Shown here one piece after another: positions 15,149 through 22,532 of a stretch of 64,000 nt of DNA. The translations under genes were made by a program, and so were the position numbers. The notes below the pieces were generated by a model, which saw nothing but the letters and a program-made list of their open reading frames with translations, made no database searches and was not told where the DNA came from. The stretch's first letter is position 1; every line of letters starts with the position of its first letter. Source of the stretch: CAYZHM01 sp964478225 (lineage in GTDB: Bacteria > Pseudomonadota > Alphaproteobacteria > Micavibrionales > Micavibrionaceae); contig CAYZHM010000003.1 in NCBI GenBank assembly GCA_964478225.1, forward strand, positions 62,001 to 126,000, read 5' to 3'.

Positions 15149-17178
15149 AGCCCCAACTCCGCCTCTTCCAACCTGTGAATTTCATCCCTCAACCTTGCCG
15201 CCTCTTCAAACTCCAGATTCGCCGCCGCCGCCAGCATCTCTTTCTTCAGCCCCGCAATATGCTTCGCCAGCTTGGCCGGATTTTCGAACAATTCCTGCTC
15301 TTCCTCGCTAAAGCCCGCCAGCGCCTCCTCGGCCTGCTGCCACACAATATCGGACAGGTTTTTCTTCACCGTCGCGGGCGTGATGCCGTGCTCGGTGTTA
15401 TATTCCACCTGCTTGGCGCGGCGGCGGTCGGTCTCGTCAATCGCGTATTGCATGCTCTCGGTCACACGGTCCGCATACAAAATCGCCTTGCCTTCCAGGT
15501 TCCGCGCCGCCCGCCCGATCGTCTGCACCAATGAAGTCTTCGAGCGCAAAAACCCCTCCTTGTCCGCATCCAGAATCATCACACGCATACACTCCGGGAT
15601 ATCCAGCCCCTCGCGCAGCAGGTTAATCCCGACCAGCACATCGAACGCGCCCTTGCGAAGGTCCTGCAAAATCTCGATCCGCTCCAGCGTATCCACATCG
15701 CTGTGCATATAGCGCACGGCAATCCCGTTCTCCGATAAATATTCCGACAGATCCTCGGCCATTTTCTTGGTCAGCGTCGTGACCAGCAGCCGCCCACCGA
15801 GCGCAATCACCTGCCGCGCCTCCTCCATCAGATCATCGACCTGATTATGCGTCGGGCGGATCTCCACCGCCGGGTCAATAAGCCCCGTCGGCCGCACCAC
15901 CTGCTCCGCCGTAATGCCGCCCGCCTGCTCGACTTCCCACGGGCCGGGCGTGGCGGACACATAGACGGTCTGCGGCCGCATGCGGTTCCACTCCTCGAAT
16001 TTCAAAGGCCGGTTATCGACCGCGGCGGGCAGGCGGAACCCGTACTCGACCAGCGTCGATTTGCGCTTGTAATCGCCGTTATACATGGCGCGCAGTTGAG
16101 GAAGCATCACGTGGCTTTCATCAAGAAACAGCAACGCATCCGGCGGCAGATATTCAATCAGGGTCGGCGGCGGCTCGCCGGGCGCGCGGCCCGTCAGATA
16201 GCGCGAATAATTCTCGATCCCCTGGCAAAACCCGGTCGCCGCGATCATCTCCAGATCAAACGTCGTGCGCTGCTCCAGCCGCTGCGCCTCCAGCAGTTTG
16301 TTTTCAGATTCAAAATATTTCAGCCGCTCCTTGAGATCGGCTTTAATCTGCTTCACCGCCTGCTGCATCGTCGGGCCGGGGGTGATGTAGTGCGAGTTCG
16401 CGAAGATCCGCACGCCCTCCAGCGCCTCGTATTTCTGCCCGGTCAGCGGATCAAACTCGGTGATTTTGTCGATCTCGTCGCCGAACAGCTCAAACCGCCA
16501 TGCCCGGTCCTCAAAGTGCGCCGGAAACAGCTCCACCGTGTCGCCGCGCACCCGGAAGGTCCCGCGTTCGAACGCGATATCGTTGCGCTTGTACTGCAAC
16601 TCCACCAAACGCGCGATAAGTTCCTGCCTGTCAAACCGCGCGCCCTGATGAATATCGAACGTCATCGCAAGGTAATCTTCCTTCGAGCCGATACCGTAGA
16701 TGCACGACACCGAGGCAACGATAATGCAGGCCCGCCGCTCGAACAGCGCCCGCGTCGCCGCGTGCCGCATCCTGTCAATCTGCTCGTTGACGGAACTGTC
16801 CTTTTCGATGAACAGATCATTTTTGGGGACGTACGCTTCCGGCTGGTAGTAATCGTAGTAGGACACGAAATACTCCACCGCATTGTCAGGAAAGAAGGAT
16901 TTGAATTCCTGATAAAGCTGCGCCGCGAGAGTCTTGTTAGGCGCGAGAATAAGCGCAGGACGCTGCAGCTCCTGAATAATATTGGCCACCGTAAAAGTCT
17001 TGCCCGATCCCGTCACGCCAAGCAGCGTCAGATCACTCAGCCCCTCACGCAAACCGTCACACAATTTGCGGATAGCATCCGGCTGATCGCCCGCCGGCTC
17101 GAAATCCGAGGCGATTTTAAACGGTTTATCATGTATGAACGGCCCCGCCGCCGCGCGTGATAACTCTGCTGGATCCAT
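15145..17178 (-). CDS. uvrB: UvrABC excinuclease subunit B
   Basis: Damage-verifying helicase-like subunit of nucleotide excision repair. 677 residues. Walker A GVTGSGKT at about 54-61, the beta-hairpin region SYYDYYQPEAYVP that inserts into the DNA, the DESH box in FLDESHVMLPQ, helicase motif VQTIGRAARN, and the C-terminal UVR motif (LEFEEAARLRDEIHRLE) that binds UvrC. More GC-rich than neighbours. The following AT-rich membrane-protein gene overlaps its stop. Confidence 0.98.
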   Translation of the reverse strand: MDPAELSRAAAGPFIHDKPFKIASDFEPAGDQPDAIRKLCDGLREGLSDLTLLGVTGSGKTFTVANIIQELQRPALILAPNKTLAAQLYQEFKSFFPDNAVEYFVSYYDYYQPEAYVPKNDLFIEKDSSVNEQIDRMRHAATRALFERRACIIVASVSCIYGIGSKEDYLAMTFDIHQGARFDRQELIARLVELQYKRNDIAFERGTFRVRGDTVELFPAHFEDRAWRFELFGDEIDKITEFDPLTGQKYEALEGVRIFANSHYITPGPTMQQAVKQIKADLKERLKYFESENKLLEAQRLEQRTTFDLEMIAATGFCQGIENYSRYLTGRAPGEPPPTLIEYLPPDALLFLDESHVMLPQLRAMYNGDYKRKSTLVEYGFRLPAAVDNRPLKFEEWNRMRPQTVYVSATPGPWEVEQAGGITAEQVVRPTGLIDPAVEIRPTHNQVDDLMEEARQVIALGGRLLVTTLTKKMAEDLSEYLSENGIAVRYMHSDVDTLERIEILQDLRKGAFDVLVGINLLREGLDIPECMRVMILDADKEGFLRSKTSLVQTIGRAARNLEGKAILYADRVTESMQYAIDETDRRRAKQVEYNTEHGITPATVKKNLSDIVWQQAEEALAGFSEEEQELFENPAKLAKHIAGLKKEMLAAAANLEFEEAARLRDEIHRLEEAELGL

Positions 17179-17242
17179 GTTGTAACATATAGGACAAAAC
17201 AGGGTAGAAACAAAGAACTCTGTTTGTTAGGATACAACCATC

Positions 17243-18160
17243 ATGAAAAACAGACCCTTGATAATTCTAAGCCTGCTGGGGCTATACAGCATGTTTCCAG
17301 CAACCTCTCACGCCGAAATATGGGTAAATCCGCAGTTTGACCCACTCAAACGCAGTCCAGCAGAACCGAAACCAGTACAACGCATTCCTGCTGTGATTAC
17401 TGCACCCATACCAACTATAGCAGAGACATCTCCGCCGCCAACTTATATTGAACCAATCATACAACCCGTTACAAACGAGCCAGAAGAATATAATAGCCCT
17501 GAAGAGTCCAAGTGGTCAGGTCGTGTAAATTTTGGCGCGAGCTTACAAACAGGAAACACCGAAAAGAACGCAGTCCTTGCCGACGCCGAACTAAAATCAC
17601 AAATTGACGACGAGCATCGCGTATCGATTAAAGCAGAATATAACCGGGAAAAGGACGAGGGAACCTTAACTGAAAACAACCGCTCGGCAGACATAGCTTA
17701 CGATTATTTCTTTGAACCTGAATGGTTTGTAAACTCGACAGCAGGCTTTGAGCAGGACGATATTCAACAGCTCGACCTGCGCACAACACTAGGCGTAGGC
17801 CTTGGATACCAACCTTACAAAGGAGATGACCTTAATCTCCAGATGATTTTAGGACCATCGCATCTGAGGGAAGATTTTGAAAACGGCGATACAGAAAACA
17901 GCATCGCAGCTCGTTGGTCACTTGATTACGATCAAAAGGTAATGGAGGACCAATTCCAGCTGTTCCATAACCATGAAATTCTTATTCCCGCTGATAAGAC
18001 GGATTCCTACTTATTCGAATCAAAATCGGGCATTCGCATCCCCATTAAGAACGGGATCGTCGGCACAGGCGAAATTGATTTTGATTGGGATAATAGCCCG
18101 GAGCCAGGAGTGACGGAGGACGACACCAAATATTCTCTAAAAATCGGCTATGAATGGTAA
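17243..18160 (+). CDS. DUF481 / YdiY-like outer-membrane beta-barrel protein
   Basis: 305 residues: signal peptide 1-24 (ending SHA), a Pro-rich linker (about 30-85, with APIPTIAETSPPPTYIEP), then a domain of alternating beta strands starting WSGRVNFGASLQTGNTEK, the hallmark of DUF481 (salt-induced outer-membrane protein type), to the terminal aromatic residues YEW. It should fold as an outer-membrane barrel. The Pro-rich linker is longer than usual in my experience of the family. Divergent from uvrB. Confidence 0.82.
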   Translation: MKNRPLIILSLLGLYSMFPATSHAEIWVNPQFDPLKRSPAEPKPVQRIPAVITAPIPTIAETSPPPTYIEPIIQPVTNEPEEYNSPEESKWSGRVNFGASLQTGNTEKNAVLADAELKSQIDDEHRVSIKAEYNREKDEGTLTENNRSADIAYDYFFEPEWFVNSTAGFEQDDIQQLDLRTTLGVGLGYQPYKGDDLNLQMILGPSHLREDFENGDTENSIAARWSLDYDQKVMEDQFQLFHNHEILIPADKTDSYLFESKSGIRIPIKNGIVGTGEIDFDWDNSPEPGVTEDDTKYSLKIGYEW

Positions 18161-18172
18161 GGAAAGCGCTAA

Positions 18173-18976
18173 TTAAGCAGCCAGTTCCTGCGCAGGATGA
18201 TCATATAAAGACGCTATGACCCCGTGAGCAACTTGCGGATTGAGAAGCATTCCATAATGACCCGCCAGCCAGGGGTTTGTATCAAAAACCGCAATTGTTT
18301 GGTTATAGGAATTGTCTGGCAATATGCAGGTGTCTTCATTGACCACCGCATCCTTAGGGCTATAGAATGTTGTCATTGGCGGAGTTGTATCGGCCCACAT
18401 TTCACCAAAGAATGTCGGAGCGGTTTTCCGCACAGTCAGCTCGTCCGACAAAATTCTATGCTGTGAGTTTGTTGCAAAAAAAGGCGCACATAAGGCTGAT
18501 GACTTTCGATATCGCAAAGCCCCAACCGGCGCACCGATTGTAACAAGCGAAGCAACGGAGCTGCCAACATCACTGACATGTGTCAGATAGTGGGCATATA
18601 CCCCTCCGGCACTATGCCCCACCAGATGAACTTTTTGGCCAAATTCCGCAGATAATTGACGAATGCGCTTTTCACAATGCTCAAGAATTCCAAAATCCGG
18701 CCCCCAATTGATTCCATAACCAAGATAATGAACATCAAACTCGGCCTCTGCAATTCGCCGACCCAAAACACGCATATACCGGTCATTCTCCAGATAGCCT
18801 GGCAACATCAACACGACATCACCAAAGTTATGCTGCTGCTGCCACCAAAATGGCGCACTCAAAGGAACAACAAAGGCCATAGGAATTTCCTGCCAAGCCG
18901 CACGAAGAAGGCTGGGTGAAGGATATTCATTTACTGTTTCGTCTTGGACTTTGATCTTACGATTATATACGAGCAT
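18173..18976 (-). CDS. Alpha/beta-hydrolase (lipase/esterase-like)
   Basis: 267 residues. The nucleophile elbow GHSAGG puts Ser at residue 122, after the strand VHLVGH; the oxyanion region precedes (VVLMLPGYLEND). A candidate acid is in the DAVVNED region and the catalytic His is likely in LAGHYGML. No signal peptide, so probably cytosolic or peripheral. Substrate unknown. Convergent with the DUF481 gene. Ribosome binding site weak. Confidence 0.8.
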   Translation of the reverse strand: MLVYNRKIKVQDETVNEYPSPSLLRAAWQEIPMAFVVPLSAPFWWQQQHNFGDVVLMLPGYLENDRYMRVLGRRIAEAEFDVHYLGYGINWGPDFGILEHCEKRIRQLSAEFGQKVHLVGHSAGGVYAHYLTHVSDVGSSVASLVTIGAPVGALRYRKSSALCAPFFATNSQHRILSDELTVRKTAPTFFGEMWADTTPPMTTFYSPKDAVVNEDTCILPDNSYNQTIAVFDTNPWLAGHYGMLLNPQVAHGVIASLYDHPAQELAA

Positions 18977-19033
18977 AGTTCACTTCTAGCAAAACATCAA
19001 AAATATGTCAAAGAATTATCTGCTGCAAGCAAA

Positions 19034-19057
19034 CGGCGCGGGAAACCTCTCGCGCCG
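19034..19057 (-). terminator. Hairpin after the 23-aa ORF
   Basis: CGGCGCG (19034-19040) pairs with CGCGCCG (19051-19057), extended inward by two more pairs; read on the minus strand it is followed by a short T-rich stretch (TTTGCTT). It lies 22 nt beyond the stop of the mini-ORF at 19080. Confidence 0.5.
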
Positions 19058-19079
19058 CTTATCATGTTAAAATTTCAAT

Positions 19080-19151
19080 CTATTTCTTTACTGGCTTCGG
19101 TTTCTTGGCTCCAGGCTTTGACATTCCTAAACCACAACAATCTGATCCCAT
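19080..19151 (-). CDS. Candidate 23-aa microprotein
   Basis: ATG complementary to 19149-19151, preceded by AAAGGTG with a 5-6 nt gap, and followed after its TAG by a GC-rich hairpin. The product is a CC-containing head (MGSDCCGLGM) and a Lys/Pro tail (KPGAKKPKPVKK). The tail resembles the repeats of the H1-like protein encoded just upstream on the same strand. Too short for domain calls; coding status rests on the ribosome binding site, the residue bias and the flanking terminators. It could bind metal or nucleic acid, which is inference only. Confidence 0.45.
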   Translation of the reverse strand: MGSDCCGLGMSKPGAKKPKPVKK

Positions 19152-19253
19152 AGTGGCACCTTTATTGTTATGCAGCCTTAAGCAGCTGCGGCGAAGTATC
19201 GCGATTGATACTGTAAGTTGGATAATACTCCCCTCACATTAGAAAACGCACGA

Positions 19254-19282
19254 AAAAAAATGCGGAGCAATAGCCCCGCATT
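19254..19282 (-). terminator. Intrinsic terminator (second) downstream of H1-like gene
   Basis: AATGCGG (19259-19265) pairs with CCGCATT (19276-19282); on the minus strand the stem is followed directly by a run of seven to nine T (complement of 19254-19260 plus stem). Confidence 0.8.
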
Positions 19283-19322
19283 CTTGTGAGAAAAACCAAT
19301 TTTAAACAATCATCAAAATCGG

Positions 19323-19350
19323 CAAAAGGAAGCCGCCTACGAGGGCGGCT
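19323..19350 (-). terminator. Intrinsic terminator (first) downstream of H1-like gene
   Basis: AGCCGCC (19331-19337) pairs with GGCGGCT (19344-19350) and on the minus strand is followed by TCCTTTTG. It lies 26 nt past the H1-like stop codon; the T-run is weaker than that of the second terminator. Confidence 0.6.
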
Positions 19351-19375
19351 ATCCATGTAGTATTATGAAGTGAAA

Positions 19376-19729
19376 TTACTTTTTTTTTGCTGCCTTCTTT
19401 TTAGCAGCTGGCTTTTTCTTTGCAGGTGACTTCTTAACAGTCGCCTTAGAAGCAGCCTTCTTCACTGTAGCTTTTTTCTTAGCCGCAGGCTTTTTCTTTG
19501 CTGCTGGCTTTTTCGCTGCTGGCTTTTTAGCAGCAGTTTTCTTTACTGTTGCTTTTTTAGCAGCAGGCTTTTTCTTAGCAGCAGGCTTCTTAGCAGCAGG
19601 CTTTTTCGCCGTTGCTTTTTTAGCAGCTGGTTTAGCAGCAGCTTTTTTCACTGTTGCTTTCTTCTTTGCTGCAGGCTTTTTAGCCGCAGGCTTTTTCTTT
19701 GCAGTAGTTTTCTTTTTAGTAACAGCCAT
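19376..19729 (-). CDS. Histone H1-like lysine/alanine-rich DNA-binding protein
   Basis: Start at the ATG complementary to 19727-19729, with GGAG 7 nt upstream; an open frame 26 codons longer is not coding-like. 117 residues, almost entirely Lys, Ala, Pro, Thr and Val, in repeats of the KKPAAKK and KKATVKKAA type. This matches the C-terminal domain of histone H1 and bacterial H1-like nucleoid proteins (Hc1/Hc2, AlgP-like), which bind and compact DNA. Repeat number is probably variable by slippage. Two terminators follow. Confidence 0.88.
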   Translation of the reverse strand: MAVTKKKTTAKKKPAAKKPAAKKKATVKKAAAKPAAKKATAKKPAAKKPAAKKKPAAKKATVKKTAAKKPAAKKPAAKKKPAAKKKATVKKAASKATVKKSPAKKKPAAKKKAAKKK

Positions 19730-19892
19730 GTTAGATCTCCATGAAATATATATATATGGTGTTGAAAGAAGGGTGGCCGGAATGGCCGAGAAAGTAAAGT
19801 TACTCAAGTTACCTCGAACATATTACCCTTTTTTTACTCATGTTCATAATATTTTTTTACTTTCAGCAATTTTCTGCTAATACATTTCTACC

Positions 19893-21500
19893 ATGACAAA
19901 AGTTAATGAAGACCTAACACAATTTTCAAAAGCCTGGCCGTTCGTCGAAGCGCAGACCGTTCTTAATCGTCTGCGCGCCGCAAACAAAGGTGAACTGCGG
20001 ACTCCAGAGAAGGGATACGTCCTCTTCGAGACAGGCTATGGCCCCTCAGGACTGCCCCATATTGGTACCTTCGGTGAGGTATGTCGGACCACAATGGTCA
20101 TGCACGCCTTCCGCAAAATGTGTGACATTTCTGCAAAACTCGTCTGTTTTTCAGATGATATGGATGGTCTTCGGAAGGTTCCAAGCAACGTTCCGAACAA
20201 AGAAATGCTCGAATCGAATCTCAACAAACCACTCACCCAAGTCCCCGATCCGTTCGGCACGCACGAAAGCTTCGGCGCTCATAATAATGCGCGCCTGCGA
20301 TCTTTCTTGGACAAATTTGGCTTCAATTACGAATTTATGAGCGCCACAGAATGCTATAAAGCGGGAAAATTTGATGCCGCGCTTTTAGAAATGCTGAAGC
20401 ATCATGATGAAATTAGAGCAGCAGTGATTCCAATCCTCGGCGAAGAACGCTCGGCAACCTACAGCCCCTTCCTGCCGATCTCTCCATCAACAGGTCGCGT
20501 TCTTCAAGTTCCGATTCTCGAAACCAATCCCGACGCGGGCACGATTGTGTACCAAGACGAAGATGGAAAAACCGTTGAACAAGAAATCACTGGCGGCAAG
20601 GTCAAAGCACAATGGCGAGCCGACTGGGCCCTGCGTTGGTACGCTCTCGATGTGGACTACGAAATGGCCGGAGCAGATCTTCGGACTTCAGCAGAAGTAT
20701 CCAGCAAGATTCTAAAAATCCTCGGCCATCGTCGCCCAGCCGGATTCCATTACGAATTATTCCTTGATGAAGAAGGCAAGAAGATTTCAAAATCCAAAGG
20801 TAACGGTTTAACCATGGAAGAATGGCTGACCTATGCGCCCGAAGAAAGTCTTGCTTATTATATGTTCTTGCGTCCGTCTTCTGGGAAGAAACTATACTTT
20901 GATGTCATCCCGAAAGCCGTTGATGAATACATCACATATATAAGTAAGTATCCTCAGCAAAACGAGAAAGAACAAATGGACAATCCAGCGTGGTATATTC
21001 ACGAAGGAAGAATTCCAAACAGCCAACATTCTCCGGTTTCATTTACAATGCTGCTCAATCTTGCAAGCGCATCGAACGCTTCAAGCTCTGAGACGATGTG
21101 GGGCTTCATTAAGAAGCATATCCCGGGAGCCACCCCCGAAAATGCACCGTTCCTCGATCGCCTTGTCGGCTACGCGGTGAAATATTACGAAGATTTCGTT
21201 CTTCCAAACAAATCGTACCGCATGCCAAATGAACGTGAACGTGCGGCAATGGAAGATCTCATCAAAAAGATTCGTAATCTTAAGGACGGCGATGACATCG
21301 ACACGTTGGTTTTCGATGCCGCAAAAGAAAACGGATACACCAAGGAAGAATTGCGTGACTGGTTCCAGGCTTTATATCAGGTGTTGCTCGGTCAGGACCA
21401 AGGCCCACGTTTCGGATCTTTCGTGGAAATTTTCGGCGTAGAAGAATCAATAAAAATGATCGAAGACGCCCTCGCCGGAAAATTCGCTAAGGCAGCTTAA
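19893..21500 (+). CDS. lysK: Lysyl-tRNA synthetase, class I
   Basis: 535-residue class I (Rossmann-fold) LysRS, the form found in archaea and many alphaproteobacteria instead of class II LysS. HIGH-type motif at 56-59 (HIGT in GPSGLPHIGTFGE) and KMSKS-type motif KISKSKGN starting at 297. Charges tRNA-Lys with lysine. No Shine-Dalgarno sequence is visible before ATG 19893. The stop codon overlaps the stop of the convergent gene by 4 bp. Confidence 0.97.
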   Translation: MTKVNEDLTQFSKAWPFVEAQTVLNRLRAANKGELRTPEKGYVLFETGYGPSGLPHIGTFGEVCRTTMVMHAFRKMCDISAKLVCFSDDMDGLRKVPSNVPNKEMLESNLNKPLTQVPDPFGTHESFGAHNNARLRSFLDKFGFNYEFMSATECYKAGKFDAALLEMLKHHDEIRAAVIPILGEERSATYSPFLPISPSTGRVLQVPILETNPDAGTIVYQDEDGKTVEQEITGGKVKAQWRADWALRWYALDVDYEMAGADLRTSAEVSSKILKILGHRRPAGFHYELFLDEEGKKISKSKGNGLTMEEWLTYAPEESLAYYMFLRPSSGKKLYFDVIPKAVDEYITYISKYPQQNEKEQMDNPAWYIHEGRIPNSQHSPVSFTMLLNLASASNASSSETMWGFIKKHIPGATPENAPFLDRLVGYAVKYYEDFVLPNKSYRMPNERERAAMEDLIKKIRNLKDGDDIDTLVFDAAKENGYTKEELRDWFQALYQVLLGQDQGPRFGSFVEIFGVEESIKMIEDALAGKFAKAA

Positions 21501-21958
21501 CCCAATCGTTGTTCTTGATTGAGCACACGCGCCCCCACTTCCAGGTCAGGCGTCAAAATGATCTCAGGCAGAGTTACACCCTCCGGCCATTCGCAATGCT
21601 CAAATATGCCGCGGGTCGTCGCAGGCCAACCTTTAGCCTTGGCAAACACAACCCCATCAGGAGTTATACCGGCCCTGTTCACCAGAGTTTTACAAGACGA
21701 GGAAAAGGCTCTCCCTACGAGAGCCATGTCCGTCATTTTTTTATCAATTCCTATAGGACGATCAGATCGGCATGTAAAAGCCACAGCACGACCATGAATA
21801 CAAACAGCAAGAAGTGGGCTGGGATGAACATCGCGCAAAGACATATGAAAGTTGCGATTAGGATTATCTGCGAAATCGAGCAAGGCTTTTTGCAAAGCCT
21901 CATTTCTTTCAGCCAAATCCTCAGCAGAAAAGTAATAATAGACAAGTTTATCTTTCAT
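21497..21958 (-). CDS. Hypothetical protein, 153 aa
   Basis: Soluble protein without signal peptide or membrane segment. Starts MKDKLVYYYFSAEDLAER; a central region VHPSPLLAVCIHGRAVAFTCRSD and several Cys and His are notable but form no motif I know. Its stop overlaps that of lysK. Co-oriented with the next hypothetical gene, 42 nt away, and may share its transcript. Confidence 0.6.
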   Translation of the reverse strand: MKDKLVYYYFSAEDLAERNEALQKALLDFADNPNRNFHMSLRDVHPSPLLAVCIHGRAVAFTCRSDRPIGIDKKMTDMALVGRAFSSSCKTLVNRAGITPDGVVFAKAKGWPATTRGIFEHCEWPEGVTLPEIILTPDLEVGARVLNQEQRLG

Positions 21959-22000
21959 AAGAAAAACGTAAAAGACGCAATTCTTTATGTCAACAAAAAG

Positions 22001-22474
22001 CTAATCGCCTTCAATCATTGGAATAACAGCATCCATATTGGCAAGTTGAACAAAGCGTGCAGGCCGCTGTGCAATAACCCGAACCTTGCCATCTGAAAAG
22101 AGCATATGGCTGGCTGTCGCGGACAAAGCCCCTTCCCCGCCTATTTCATTCGGCGTTAGCTCCCGCACAAGCACAATACGCCCCGTACTGCTCAGCAACA
22201 GAGGGGTTTTGCTCTGATTCTCGTAACCACCCAGAATATCAAGCTCCACCTTGTTCATGCCCAGGCGTAAGGCTTGCATCATCACATCCCGCACCTGATC
22301 TTTATGCCCCACAGCAAGGGGAACAAAAGGTGCCGTCGCCACATTCATATGAAGCAAACAGGTCGCCGTTCCGTCTTCCAGTTCGATCTTGAGTTCAATA
22401 TCGTCAACATACTCAGGGTTCACAGCAAAATATGACCCTCGATCCCGCGCATGTTCTAAAAGACAAAATCCCAT
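22001..22474 (-). CDS. Hypothetical protein, 157 aa
   Basis: Soluble alpha/beta protein (MGFCLLEHARDRGSYFAVN at the N-terminus, VDDIELKIELEDGT, then TGRIVLVRELTPNEI). No motif or family recognised. Upstream of and co-oriented with the 21497-21958 gene; divergent from the DinG-type helicase with only 58 nt between, so the two promoters must overlap or abut. Confidence 0.6.
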   Translation of the reverse strand: MGFCLLEHARDRGSYFAVNPEYVDDIELKIELEDGTATCLLHMNVATAPFVPLAVGHKDQVRDVMMQALRLGMNKVELDILGGYENQSKTPLLLSSTGRIVLVRELTPNEIGGEGALSATASHMLFSDGKVRVIAQRPARFVQLANMDAVIPMIEGD

Positions 22475-22532
22475 ATAAAGGAGTATAAATGACGAATAGG
22501 CGGCGGCAACAAAAAATGCTAAGCGTTATTCT

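Noticed and set aside
15847..17160. 437-codon plus-strand open frame opposite uvrB
   Set aside because: It is the antisense of a certain gene; the product is Arg/His-rich without any domain, as expected of a shadow in GC-rich coding DNA.
19771..19790. GGCC...GGCC motif upstream of the H1-like gene
   Set aside because: Self-complementary tetramers with short loop only; too weak and no T-run, so not called as a terminator or operator.
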